Shown in pieces: positions 1 to 45,369 of a DNA stretch of 64,000 nucleotides; position 1 is the stretch's first letter; each line of letters begins with the position of its first letter. The position numbers and the translations under genes are program-made. Below the pieces are notes generated by a model. The model ran no database searches. It saw only the letters and a list, made by a program, of their open reading frames with translations, and was not told the DNA's origin. Source of the DNA: Trochalopteron elliotii (taxonomy: Eukaryota; Chordata; Aves; Passeriformes; Leiothrichidae); assembly GCA_024734555.1 (NCBI GenBank), contig JANPWX010000123.1, positions 62,001-126,000 on the forward strand, given 5' to 3'.

Positions 1-78
1 AAACACTCCGGGTGATTCATGTGAAATCATTGGAGTCTTAAGTGCTGTAGAAAAAAAATGGAAGTCAGACAATGTCCT

Positions 79-288
79 GCAGGTTGGATGGGGCTTGGAG
101 CAACCTTAAATCATCCAGTGCCACCCCTGCCATGGGCAGGGACACCTAACACTGTCCCAGGCTGCTCCAAGCCCCAGTGTCCAGCCTGGCCTTGGACACT
201 GCCAGGGATCCAGGGGCAGCCACAGCTGCTCTGGGCACCCTGTGCCAGGGCCTGCCCACCCTCACAGGGAAGAGCTTCTTCCTAAATT
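79..288 (-). mobile_element. CR1 LINE 3'-end fragment
   Basis: Antisense CR1: CCACCCCTGCCATGG, CAGGCTGCTCCAAGCCC, GGCCTTGGACACTGCCAGGG and CCCACCCTCACAGGGAAGA follow the avian CR1 3' region in reverse. The extreme 3' end looks rearranged. Intronic. Confidence 0.85.
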
Positions 289-850
289 CTATATACTAGG
301 TACCAAATATATGTAGTTCTTAAAAAACTACAAAGGAAACTAAATATAAATAGTTCAGTTACAACAAGAAAAATTTTATTAAATTACTGCTTTTCAGAGT
401 ATTGGAGCTATGAGAATGTAATTTTATTTGCCCATAATTGCTTTTTGGGATACAGATCTGAAAGTGAGCTAGAGCTCAGTAGTGTGCTGTTGAAGCAATA
501 TATTCAGTATATTCACATGTTCTTCTGTGTTGAAGAAGGAAACAATTAGAAAAATACTGTCATATATGAATCATTTTATTGCTATAGATATGGGTACTTC
601 CATGTTAAGTTACATGTTGCTGATAATGAAAAAAACCAGCTTTCTGGAGTGGAGTTAATATTGAGTCTAAAGGTAAAATCTTACTGAAAGACTGAAACTT
701 CAGTAGGGAAAGTTCTGATCAGTTTCAACAATTGTCTTTGAACCATGTTATTAAACATTGGTTTGCTCACTGACCTGTTCGGTCAGGGCTTTCTGTCCTC
801 TATTGATGTCAGTTACCTGTGGCAATTTCTATCTCATGTTTTGGTTTTAG

Positions 851-34258
<33,408 letters not shown>

Positions 34259-34385
34259 GGGCAGCACAGCTCCTCCTCCTCCTGCTGCAAATGAAAACAG
34301 ATACTCAGCTCAGTGCCTTAGCAAGCTCAGCAACTTCAGCAGTTGGCATCTAATTCAAGTTTGCTCTGGAATACAACTAGGTCCT

Positions 34386-34413
34386 TAATTTATTTATTTT
34401 TTTAAATATTTAG
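34386..34413 (+). promoter_or_regulatory. AU-rich element in NUP210 3' UTR
   Basis: Overlapping ATTTA pentamers (TTTATTTATTTTTTTAAA and then ATATTTAG) about 130 nt after the stop. Such AU-rich elements commonly modulate mRNA stability in vertebrates. Function here is inferred from sequence only. Confidence 0.45.
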
Positions 34414-35420
34414 GCCTCTTTGAGTTGTTTTTTTTTTTTCTGTCAGTGCTTCAGTTCTCAAAAGCTTGTTTTATCTGTTTTGCTGCCTTCACAAAAAGCA
34501 GTGTTCATGCTAATCTGGCTTTCTTGCACTCTTCAAGCAACTAGGAGTTACATCTAAGTTAGAGCGATAACAGTTTTTTATTTACTTCTTGTAAAAATTA
34601 GATTTCTTTTTAATGAATTTTTTTTTAAAAAAGGGAACTTAGAAAAACAGATGAAATATGAGCCAAAAATGTGGAGGATTGTATATTTTGAAGAACTAGT
34701 TTTTATTTTGCATTCCAACAACTCAGGAATGTATTGCACTGACAAGTGTTCTTATCTTTAGCCTTACACTGGGATTCATCAGCACAATATGCTGGTTTAG
34801 CATGAGGAATGCTGGAACAACTGTGAATAATTGGGAAGGGTTTTTTTTACAACAATGACTAAAAAAAGAAAAAAAAAAAAAGAAACCCAGAACTTAGTGT
34901 GGCTTCCTTTGGGTACAACTGCAGTATTCCTTGGTACTGTAAGCACTTTTTTGAACTGGGAATGTGAAAGCAATGTGCCTTCTAAGTGGACCTTTCTTCT
35001 GGTAGGAATCCTTTATTTTGAGGATATAATCACATCCTCGAAATAATAATTACTTTGATTTGTAAGCAGAGTTTTGCAGCTATCAGGTAAGGGTTTTGTT
35101 TACATATAAACAAGCATCCCAGTTTTAACTGTGAATAATATCCTGGCTGGCTGAACTTTCCTAAGGACCATAAGGAAAGTGAAATAATGAAATACTTCAT
35201 GCAAAATACTTTGTGTGCAGAACTGTGCAGGCAAATAGATGAATGGAATGCAGACCCAGTGCATGGTGTAGAGTTTTGGTTTCACACAGTGTTAAAAACA
35301 AAAGGATTGTTACATGTGATTTTATTGAGTCTTGTTTAACTTACTGGCTAGTTTTGGGGAAATTGTGCCTTAAGTGCTAGTACTACTTAAAAAGGTCAGT
35401 TTGGATGTAGATAATCATTT

Positions 35421-35606
35421 GAGTCTGTATTAAAGCTTTTTAAGACTCGTTTATTTTGAATTTTCTTGTGGTTTGGCTGTTCAGAATCTAGCACTGGACT
35501 GTATTATTTGAATCTGTATTATTTAATAAAGCTTTTCAAGATTCCTTTATTTTGCTGTTGATGAATTTTCTGTGGTTTGGCTGTTTAGAATGTAGCACTG
35601 GACAAT
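35421..35606 (+). repeat. Imperfect tandem duplication at the NUP210 3' end
   Basis: Two adjacent units, about 35421-35509 and 35510-35606. Both begin GA(G/A)TCTGTATT and share AAAGCTTTT, TTTATTTTG, TTGTGGTTTGGCTGTT (copy 2 has CTGTGG) and TAGCACTGGAC in the same order. Each unit carries a poly(A)-type hexamer. Confidence 0.8.
35525..35530 (+). terminator. Candidate NUP210 poly(A) signal AATAAA
   Basis: Canonical AATAAA followed within about 20-60 nt by T- and GT-rich sequence (TTTATTTTGCTGTTG, TTTTCTGTGGTTTGG). It lies in the second copy of a local tandem duplication. The matching place in the first copy has the weaker ATTAAA at about 35429. Confidence 0.6.
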
Positions 35607-36284
35607 TGTTTGGACTTCACTTCTCACAGCCCCTCAGTGTTTGCAAGCATGATTTTCCAGTCTTAATTTTCACTTTCGTTGACAGTGTAATGTTTTTAAA
35701 TATTTTGAGAATTTTTCAACTAGTATTTGTTGTCAGGGATTTCTCCTAGTTTTCACTAAGCATCTTCACTTCCTGCTGAAATCAGTGATTTCTGTAGAAG
35801 CATGTCTTAATTTTCTAGGTATGTTCAAACTTCCCATTTTGTTCATTTGGGTTTTGAAGGAAAGATGTGATCTTTTCTCCACTTCCATTCAGCAAGAAAC
35901 CAAAGGGCTGTGAATATCTCAGTGCTACTGTGATAAGCTCTTCAGAAATGATTAAAGGAGAGATTTTGCTCTCCTCTTGCTTCTCTTTCCCACTCAGAAG
36001 TCTGGCAGTGAATGTTCTGAAAAACAAACTGCTCCAAGTGGTGGGAGTACTTTGGCAAATGCTCACTGTTTATTTCATTTCTTTAGGCAAGTAGTTGCAG
36101 TCTCCTGGCAAGGGAAAAAAAAAAAAAAAGTATGAAGTAGGGAGCTGGTGTGACTCAGGAGCCAACCTCCAGCAAGCAACATCCAGGCTTTTGCCTTGAG
36201 GAGCTCATCTGACCTCTGGGGTCATTCCTGGGGCCACAGGGGTTTGGGGATACAAATTTTTCTGAGCAGATTGCTGCCAGTGTA

Positions 36285-36354
36285 AAGATTTGGGGTTTGG
36301 GGTGGTTTTTTTTGGTGGGGTTTTTTTTTGGTTGTTTGTTTTTGTTGGTGGTAC

Positions 36355-36397
<43 letters not shown>

Positions 36398-36400
36398 TTG
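36285..36400 (+). repeat. G/T-rich tract followed by (ATT)n
   Basis: A run of G and T (TGGGGTTTTTTTTTGGTTG) leads into about 14 copies of ATT (36356-36397). On the minus strand it gives a meaningless poly-Asn ORF. Confidence 0.95.
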
Positions 36401-39028
36401 TTTGGTTTGGGTTTTTTTAATCGAATAAAGTGAGTTTTGGGGGTTTGTATTTAATGCTGAATTTTCCCCCTGTTCACTCACTGTTTGTTCCTGTTTGTTC
36501 CCCTGAGAGGGAGAAGGGCTGCTGGGAATGTGTCTGTTCCACATGTTTGTTCCAAGGTCCAGGTCTGATGTGGCTGGAAATGTCTGAGTTTCTCAGGTAA
36601 CTAAGCAGTGCCCAAGGGGAAATAAATACCAGCCCTTCCCATCCAGCAGATTTGGTGTGGGTTCATCACCTTGTGCTGGTACAGGGACGAGAGGTTTTTG
36701 TTTTAAAAACTCAAACAAGCAAACCCAAGCAGTGAGTAGTAAAATCACTGAATCAATGCCCTGGGCTGTCCTCACAGCCATTGTTAGCAAGGCTGGGTTA
36801 ATATTGGCCTTCAAACCAACCTGCTCCCCAATACAACATCCCAAACACAGCCTGATCTTTGTTTCTCCACCTACCCCCTTCAAAAAGCAGGGCAGATGAT
36901 GAATGAAACATTGCCCACACCTTTTCAGTGAAGGGCTCTTTCTGCTGAGCAGCCAGGATTGTGGTGTGGTGGTTCAGGGGAAAGTTTTCCTGGCAGCACA
37001 TTAACTTCTTTTGTACTCTGTGAAGGATTAAAGTTTTACAGGTGTCAATCCAGCCTCTTGGCTAACCCCCTGCATTTGCTTACAGATAAAGGCATTCTTA
37101 TCTTCCCTGTTTGGTTGTTGATTTTCATGAGGACATGTCAGTCACTCTTGAGCATCCTCTGAGGATTTCTTAGTTCAGGGCTGCCCAGGAAGCTTGGGGA
37201 GTTTCCCCAGTCAGGGACCCAGCTGTGGTGCATTGCCTGCACCTGTGTTGGGCTGTGTCTGGTTGTGTCCTGGCATTGCAGCAAATCCTCCCTGGTGTGG
37301 GAGCTTTCCTTGGAGGAGCCCTGGAGATACAGAGTGTTTGCTCAGCAGGCAAGTTATGTTGTCTCCAGTGAATTCCTCTTTTCAAATGTTTTTTTATTTC
37401 TGGTAAGGCAAGTAGAGGTATTGTTGTGTGTTCAGCTTCATGGTTCTTTGTTAGTCTGTGTAGTATTGGTGGTTTGATGAAAACCATTCCTTTTCAGCCG
37501 TTTCTTCCTTGTATCAGTTTCAGGTTTAAGGTTATGGCTGGCCTTAAACTCCAGCCTGTATTCTCCACAACACAGCCTCTGTGCTGTCATAGGAAATGCA
37601 TCAATTCCTAAGCTGGAAAAAAAGGCATTTAGCAAGTGGTGACTATTTCACATCAGGTCTTTGGGTGACAATAATTACTCCATTTTTTTATTTGTTTTAT
37701 TGGCAAAATTCCAAAACCTCTGCTTTATTTTCAGTTTGAGTGAAGCTGGGTTCACTTCTCATCTGTTAATTTCATTGAGACAACTTCTATGTGTAAATTA
37801 GGCACTCAGTTTCCCAGGACCTTCTCTTGAAGGTTGCAAAATTAAAACAAGAGTGGGAAACTAAGTCTTCTCCTTGATTCACATTTATCACCATTGCACT
37901 GAGCTGTAGATGCACCAGACCTGTTTTTATCCCAGGTGCTGTGTTCACCTCTGCAGGTGGCCTGCTCCAGAGCTTTGTGTATTAATAAACTCGTTTCTAT
38001 TTCCTGCAATTTCTGCCCTCCTCACCCCTCAGCACAGCCTGGTGTTGCTCTGCTCTGTGTGCTGCCTCCCTCTCAGTGCTGTTCCATAATCCCCAAACAG
38101 ATTGGGAGCTGCAGTTGCTGTTTTCCAGGGAGCAGACGTTGTGTACATGTTTGTAATTCACCCAGTCATTCATTTCTTCCCTCCTCACTTCTTATTTACC
38201 TTGTTGTGTTTTAAAGTCCTGCTCCCATTCTGCTCAGTTCAAAGCTTCATCTCTTACTTTTGCATTTAGCAAAAATAAATTTATTTCAAGCTGTTGTGCT
38301 TATGGATATGCCAGGGTCTCTTTTGTGGCTTTTTGTTCATTTTTTAATTTCATTTCCATGCAATTCAGTCCCCACCTGGGGACATCCTCTCATATTTTGG
38401 ATGGGAAAGCACCACAAAACCTCACTGGAGGGTCAGACCAGAAATCCCTGCAGTGGAGAACTCGATGCTGCCTCTGCCAAGGGCAGCCCTAGTAAATAAT
38501 TTTAGGCCAGCATGTGCTGATGGCTTACAGTGCCCGTCTTCAAATCAAACAAAAGCAGTGTTGTCTAGATAAAATCTGGTAATTGAAATTCAGTTTACTG
38601 ATCAACAAGCTTGGAAGTTCTGGAACTAGTTTTAAATTGCTCTATTTCACATGTATTCATCTCTGAGAGAGACAAGAGGTGGGAGATGCTTTTGTCTTTT
38701 GTGGCATATGCTTTACTTAGGAAATAAAGTTCTGAGAAGTGCTCTTAAGTAGTAGGAAGCTGCCCTTAGTAACAAAATAGTGAAAATTGTCATATTTTAT
38801 CCAAAAGGAAGGGGAAAAAAATAATTTTCCAAAGTAATAGCTTGTCATTTGACAGCATGAGTCACTTGTGTTATTATGAGTGAATCATAAATAGAAGAGT
38901 CACCAAAAGGGTTATTTTTCAAAATGTATAAAGATAACAAAGAAACTACATCTCCCAAAATGTTGCTAAGAAGACACCAGGCATTCAAACAGGCTGAGTT
39001 ATTTGAAATACTCACTAAAAGGGCTTTT

Positions 39029-39160
39029 CTATTGTGTCTGTTTGTTTGTGTGTTTGTTTGTGGGTTTTTTGTTTTGGTGGGGTTTTTGTTTTTGTGGGGT
39101 TTTTTTGTTGTTGGTTTTGTTTTTTTGTTTGTTGTGTTTGTTTTGTTTTGTTTTAAATAA
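39029..39160 (+). repeat. G/T-rich low-complexity tract
   Basis: About 130 bp nearly lacking A and C on the plus strand: TGTTTGTTTG, GGTGGGGTTTTTG and GTTTTGTTTTG motifs. Confidence 0.93.
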
Positions 39161-40814
39161 AGGAAAAGGCTGCTTTCAATTATCTTCTATAAAAGCCAAT
39201 TAGCCTGTCCTTAGTGGAAGCTGAGTCTAACCTCTCCTCAGAAGAATATTAAGAATCCTGTTCTGATCCAGCCTTTACCAGCCAATAAAGCTGATTTGGC
39301 CTCAGTACTTTGTCATTGCTCCTGTGCATGTTTGTCTTTTCAAACTTCCTTTCCTCGTGCCTCCCTGGTCATCTTTGGATCTGAATATCTGGTGGATATT
39401 TGGGGGTTTGTTCATTTGCTAGATTAATATTTCATTTCATGCTGCATTAAGGCTGGCCAATAGAATTAAAGAGCCTTTGATTTTAGCACAATTAAGGATC
39501 TTTTGTGAAGAAAAAAGAACTCTGTTGTCCTGAGCATCTGACCCCAGCTGGTGCATTCTCTCTGCCAGCTGGTTCTTCTATGGGAGGAAAAATTAATAAA
39601 ATTGCCAAACAAAGAAGTATTTCTAGCAAGTACACAAACATTGAAGGCCAAACATCCTCCTTGCAATGCCACAAGTGCAGCTGAACTGAAGGATTATTTT
39701 GATAGTGTTGTAGAAATGTTGGTCTACTGGAGATGTTTAAAGGTCAGCTGGAGTGTTTTGTGAGGGTTTTGTTGGTGTCACTGGGGATTTTTGGTGCCTT
39801 GACTCTTCAGTTCTGGGCAGGCTGCTTTCATAAGGCATCACTGACACACTGTGAATCTGTGTTAAATAGATTATCATCACCATTGTTGTAGTTTCCATAT
39901 TCCTCCCCTACTACAAAAAATGTGACCTTCATGAGAATTTTTTTTTTCTTTTTGCATCTCTGGTACAAGATTCCACCTCCTTCAGCAGGAAGAGATTGAT
40001 GAATTGAGATAATTGAAGGAGTAGGTAGTAGTTGCTACCACTCTCAAATTATTTCATTGAATTATTAACGGTTTGACAAGAGCTATCGTGGAGGTGCTGG
40101 GAGAGCAGAATATAGTTTAGGCATAAAACATGATACAGCAATTTTAGTTTAGTTCCAGCTTTACTGAATGTGCTTCTAAAAGCAGACAGGTACAGATCAC
40201 TCTTCTGTCTGATTTTCAGATTTAGGGTTACAGTGACAGTGCAAAATGCCAGAATTATGAGTAAGTTAAAAAGCAGTGCTGAGTTGCAAGGTCACAGAAC
40301 CCTGTTAGTGCTCACTCCATGATCTGATTTAGCAAATCACAGCTTCATATCCTCAGCAGTGGTGGCATAAATCCCTCCCTCTGCTTTATAATATTCTCTC
40401 CTTTGACCCTGACTCTTTCAATTGCTGTTTAGGAAAGGTCTGAAGTGTTTTGTTTCCCTGAGGCAGGTGAGTGACCCAGCCTGCAGGGAGAGCTGGGTAC
40501 AAATGTAAATACACCTTCAATGCAGTGACTTATCCAGCAGTAGGGTTGACATAAGAGAAACTATTGTTCCATGAAACACAGGAAAAGTAGGGTGGCAATA
40601 CATCAAGTGTTTTCAAAGTGGTGTTTCCCAAGGGGAATCCTGTTTCAGCAGTGAATCACAGAAGTAGAAAGCACTGGACAGTGAAGTTTCCCTCCTAAAT
40701 GGAGGAGGGCAGGGACAGGCAACGTGTTTGTGCATTTGGGAATTGCCCTAAGCCACAGTTTTGTGTTAAACTGTGGAATATTTGATATCAGTGAACTTTA
40801 GAGAAAAACTATAC

Positions 40815-41095
40815 TCCCAGAATATCCTGAGCAGGAAGGGACCCCCAAGGATCCTCAAGCCCAAGCCCTGGCCCTGCACAGACACCCTAGAATCCCACCC
40901 TCAGCATCCCTGGGAGTTCCTGGAGCTCTGGCAGCCTCAGGACCATTTCATGGGGAACCTGGGCAGTGCCCAGCACTCTCTGGGGAAGAACCTTTCCCTG
41001 ATCTCCAGACTGAACCTCCCCTGGCACAGCTCCAGCTGCTCCCTCAGGTCCTGTCCCTGGTCAGAGAGCAGAGATCAGTGCCTGCCCCAGTCTGT
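40815..41095 (-). mobile_element. CR1 LINE fragment
   Basis: Antisense CR1: GCAGGAAGGGACCCCCAAGG, CTCAAGCCCAAGCCCTGGCC, CTCTGGGGAAGAACCTTTCC, CTGATCTCCAGACTGAACCT, CTCAGGTCCTGTCCCTGGTC. It accounts for the 169-codon ORF at 40773-41282. Confidence 0.85.
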
Positions 41096-42282
41096 TATTT
41101 CAGGAAGCCTTCAGAGTGAGCTGTTTTCCTTGCAGAGCATGCAGGAATTTGTTATACCTGTGCCTGGCCTCCTGCCTGCACTCGGCATCTTTGTGTGCAC
41201 AAATACACATCCTCTGGGCATTGCTCCTCAGGCACCTGCCAGCAGCACTCTTCCCTCTGCCTGGGCAGGTGAGCTGATCTGATGATACAGGAGCACCTGG
41301 TTCCCAGCCCTGGGAATCCAGGGCTTGCTGCCAAATAGCATTTCATTTGGGTAATAACACAGCCCAACAACGATGGCTTCACCTCCTTCAGACTTATTCA
41401 AATATCTCTACAACTTTATTCAACAACACCTTGTCATTCAGAGCCCAATAAAGGAGTTTTTTTGCCAAAGGAAACCTTCTCTGTGCTTTGGTTGATTTGC
41501 CCAGGAGGTGTAGGTGCAGCTATTTTGATAGAGCTGGACTGGGTACTGGGATGAACACGTATTTTCATGAAATCTGTCAAATGTCACTTTAAAAGTCATT
41601 GAATGTGCTCCACAACAAAGCAGGCAGAATTACAGAGCAGAATGCCTTTTGTGAATGCTATTGTAGATGTGTCACAGCTCATTCTGGCTCTTGCATGTGG
41701 GCTTATCTTCAAATAGCATCCTGCTGTTATGATTAGTGATTGCTATCGTGAATAAAATCTCTTTGGTTTCAGCAATAAAATAAACCACTTTATATATAGA
41801 ACCCACTGCTGAATAGGACCTTAAATATTTATTTTCCCATTCATCTTGCCAAATAATCTTCAAGGTGAAGCCTTTCTTCTAATGAAACAATGTCAGCAGT
41901 AAAACCAGGTCTTGAGGCAGTCGTGGTTTTAGAAAGGGCAGTCAGCAGCAGAAAGCAAATTATTAATGTTCCTTGTGTGAATGAAACATCCTGGGAATCC
42001 TGTGAGCTGGGAATTAGGCAATCGTGCTTTACTGGGATGAGCTCTGTGGTGATCCAGCAGCACCCCCTGTTCCAGGTAATTGGTGATCCCACAGGAAGTG
42101 CCCTGACTCCACGTGTCACCTGCTGTCTTCCCACTGAACTTTCAGTCTTGCTGCTTTTCAAATTATTAATGTCAACTTCAAGATTTTGGAATTGGTGGAG
42201 CACTCACAAAAATGTTTCTTCATATGATTTTGCAAGCCATTAGATGATACAAGCCATTAGATGATATTATTATATATTATGT

Positions 42283-42362
42283 GCTATATGGCAGGGATTT
42301 GGATTAGATGACCTTTAAAGGTCTTTTCCAACCCAAACTCTTTTCTGGTTCTATGATTCTAT
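42283..42362 (+). mobile_element. CR1 LINE 3' terminus, sense
   Basis: Ends with the CR1 signature: GATTAGATGACCTTTAAAGG, TCTTTTCCAACCCAAACTC, then GGTTCTATGATTCTATAAAA, the short ATTCTATR-type terminal repeats of CR1. Confidence 0.85.
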
Positions 42363-43483
42363 AAAACATGAATATCTACTTGTACAGCTCACATTTTTCT
42401 AAATTAAATTCTGCAAGAGAAAGCAAAGCTTTTTGCCTCTCAGGCTCACCGGATGAAGACTTCAGGCTTGTGGAGAACTGGAATAGTTCCAGTTAAGACT
42501 AACAAGCCAAAATTTAGAAATAGTTAGAGCTAACCTTTGATGAGAGAGGAAAGAAAGAGTTTCCTAAAGCGAGTTCCTAAAGAATCCTCGTTTAGGTAAA
42601 AGTACATAACAAGGCAAAAAATCTCTGAAAGTGAAATAAATTCACAGTTCCTGAGGAGAAGCCCCAGAAGCACAGCACTGAAGGTGTTGGGCAATTCATG
42701 AAAATGAGATACAGAGAAGAAGACAACTTCCACTACATCAGTGGATTTGCATAACACAGTGAGACTGGCAGAGGAAATGGTATCTTCATTTCCCAGTTTT
42801 ATGAGAGCCTGGATGTGTGGAATAAAGCTCTGGGAGAAGACAGCAAGGAGGGAGAGGAAGGTTTCCTGTGAGTAATCTAACTTAAAAATTGGAAGTTGTC
42901 TTAAACTCTGCATCATCTTTCAGGTTAAATGGTGAATCTTTGTGTGATCCACTTTGTTTTGCTGCTGCAATCTGACCATAAAGTTCTCAGTCTCAAGTAC
43001 TGTGTGTTCAGTTGTGCTTCAGGAGTTCTCTTATCATTATAAATGTCTCTCATTCCATCTGCCTGAACAGATAGGGCTCTGCTAAGTCTGTTATTAATTT
43101 TTTAGGTTGTTTCATTCCAGATAAATAAAATATTTAAAGTGAATATTTTTTCCCAGCACCTGCAGCTGCTCAAAACCCTAGCACATTATGCAGCTGAATT
43201 CAAGCAATAAAGACTACTAACTTAAAATACTTTCAATGCCAGTGAGCTTCAGGAATGTCATCTGTGAGAACAGGTAATTGCTAAGTCACTGTTCTTTGAG
43301 CACTTCAGATCCACAGATATTTTGCTGTACCTGTACCTCTTGTGAGTGACTAAATGATCTATTTATATGAATTTGTTTATCACTTTGATTAGCCTGTTGT
43401 TCAGGCTCCTGACTGAACAGACTCTCCATTGGTTTAGTGTCTGCACTCTCAGATAAGCTCTTTTTTTGCTCAGTCACTCCTGC

Positions 43484-43580
43484 TGTCCACAGCCAGGCTG
43501 GGATAGGGGAAAGTGTCCCTGCCCAGGGAACAGGGTCAGCTTTGAGGTCTCTTCCAGCCCAAACCGTTCTGAGATTCCAC
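43484..43580 (+). mobile_element. CR1 LINE 3' fragment, sense
   Basis: AAGTGTCCCTGCCCAGGGAA, then TGAGGTCTCTTCCAGCCCAA and CCGTTCTGAGATTCCA match the last roughly 100 bp of CR1 in sense. Confidence 0.7.
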
Positions 43581-43837
43581 CATTCCACATGTTAACTGAA
43601 AACTTTAGCAGCAGGAATTCCAGTGTTATTTGGACAGGAATTCCAGTGTTACACTCCCAAGCTAACAAAGCTCTTGTGGAAAGCTGTGCTTGCTTTCCAG
43701 ATATGGATTTATGGGAAGCTGCAGCCCTGGAGCAGCTTTAGACTTGTGGCTCCAGGAGGAGGAGAGTGCCCTCCCTCAGGGCCTGGAGTTTGCAACTCTA
43801 CCGCTGCTCATACACAAATTCTCCTCAATAAAGGTTT

Positions 43838-44000
43838 AGTCTTGTTTTTGGGTTTGGTTGGTTGGTTTGGTTTGGTTTGGTTTTTGTTTGTTGTTGTTGT
43901 TGTTGTTGTTGTTGTTTGTGGGGTTTTTTTGGGGTGGGTTTTTTGGTTTTTTTGTGGGTTTTTTTTGTTTGGTTTTTGGTTTTGTGGTTTTTGTTTTTTA
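43838..44000 (+). repeat. G/T-rich tract with (TTG)n
   Basis: TTGGTTTGGTTTGG, then about nine TTG copies, then G-runs separated by T-runs. Same G/T strand bias as the tracts near 36.3 and 39.1 kb. Confidence 0.95.
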
Positions 44001-44763
44001 ATCAGCACATCTTGATTAGTGTGCCTGTGTAAATCTCTGGGTGCATTTGGTGACTCAGTGTCATTATATGGATTTCCATGTGCAAGGAAACAAGTTTGCT
44101 GCTGGTGTGGTGGTGCCTTGATTGCCTGCAGCTGTGGCATTTGCATGTGCTTTGGATCCTGGTCACTGGTAAAAATACAGAAGCATTTATTCAGAGCTCA
44201 TAAATAGCTTCTAATTTTTAATTTGATGGAAATTTAAACATGAAGCCATGAGAATTCATTTCACAAGTGTCCAAAGAGAGCTCAGAGCCTTGTCTTAGGC
44301 ATTAAAGCAGGTTTTGTTTGCTCCTGATATCCTTTCACTTGGCTTACCAAGCTTGTAACAGAGTTTATCTTGCACTACTGCATTTGATGAATTTTGCAGA
44401 AATGTATCCCCAGGAAGAACAATTAGATTTAACTCATGATCCTTTCTGGAACTGGTTCTTTCTCCCTCCTTTTTCACTCTGTTTTTACTTTACAGACCAT
44501 CATCTCCCAACTGTTTTATACTATTTTTTGCCCTCTCCATAAAATAAACATGAACATTTTCATATTCTGTGAGTTACATTTTATGAAATACCAGTACCTA
44601 TAAAACTTACCAGTGAGGAGCTGCTTGTTTGGATTTTTGTGTGGAGAAGGAAGGAGGGAAGGAGAGGTTGTTTTGGAGCCCACAGCACTATTTCAGTGCT
44701 TGATATAGAACAGCAAAGCATTTTGAACTCTGTTGTTGAGAATCCACGTGTGATATAAATCAG

Positions 44764-44890
44764 AATTATTATCCTTATCTCATCCCTGGGAAGGTTGCAG
44801 CACACAGGGAGATGATTTGTCCAAGGCCCCTGTCAGAGCAGAGGCAGGGCTGAAAACAGAACCTGTGTTTGACCAGGGTTCAGTGCTGGC
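44764..44890 (-). repeat. MIR-like ancient SINE relic
   Basis: ATTATTATCCTTATCTCATC, CACAGGGAGATGATTTGTCC, AAGGCCCCTGTCAGAGCAGA and GGCAGGGCTGAAAACAGAAC follow the reverse complement of a MIR/CORE-SINE in order. Better preserved than the copy near 24.1 kb. Confidence 0.55.
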
Positions 44891-45056
44891 TCTGTCACAC
44901 TGAGGACAGGGAGGGCAGATGGAAAATGATGGCAGAGGTGGGAGTCCCACAGGGATGCACTGGGACACAGCTCTGAGCAGCTCCCTGGAAAATAATCCAC
45001 CTGCAATCCTGAAAGGCCATGGGCAGTGAGGAAACTCCTAACCACTGTCAAACTTT

Positions 45057-45369
45057 TAAATAACAATAACAATAGCAATAACAAGAGCAATAACAATAAT
45101 AACGATAACAATAACAATAATATTGTTATAATATATAACAATAGATATAATATATAATTTTATATAACATGTAACATACAATGATATATAAAATTATAAT
45201 TATATAATTATATAATTATACATAACAATATATAATATATTGTTGTTATAACAAAATTATTGTTATTATTACTATTATTACTATTATTACTATTATTACT
45301 ATTATTACTATTATTACTATTATTGCTAATATTAATATTAATATTAATATTAATATTAATATTAATATC
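45057..45369 (+). repeat. Compound AT-rich microsatellite with inverted symmetry
   Basis: Left arm of AATAAC/AACAAT units, middle of TATA/ATATAATT repeats, right arm of ATTGTT, TATTAC and finally ATATTA units. The left arm is partly the reverse complement of the start of the right arm, so long hairpins are possible. Confidence 0.93.

Larger units (their letters stand above)
34259..35550 (+). promoter_or_regulatory. NUP210: NUP210 3' untranslated region
   Basis: About 1.3 kb from the stop to just past the best AATAAA. It is AT-rich, with an AU-rich element near its start and an A-rich tract at about 34860-34885. Its end is inferred from the poly(A) signal at 35525-35530 and the T/G-rich sequence after it. 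An earlier ATTAAA at about 35429 could give a shorter transcript. Confidence 0.65.
35607..40814. other. Intergenic, no gene recognised
   Basis: 5.2 kb after the NUP210 transcript end. Apart from two G/T-rich tracts with ATT repeat, I see no splice-framed conserved peptide, RNA gene or mobile element. All ORFs are short and unrecognisable. Confidence 0.6.
41096..44763. other. Intergenic, repeats only
   Basis: Contains two sense CR1 3' ends and one G/T-rich tract. The 117- and 128-codon ORFs near 42 and 42.7 kb show no known domain and no consistent splice context. Confidence 0.55.

Noticed and set aside
36155..36544. Poly-Asn protein on the minus strand
   Set aside because: It is a translation of the ATT microsatellite.
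40773..41282. A 169-codon ORF
   Set aside because: Most of it is an antisense CR1 fragment read in a non-coding frame.
41841..42243. ORFs of 120 and 117 codons on opposite strands
   Set aside because: No known family, partly mutual shadows, and no supporting promoter or splice context.
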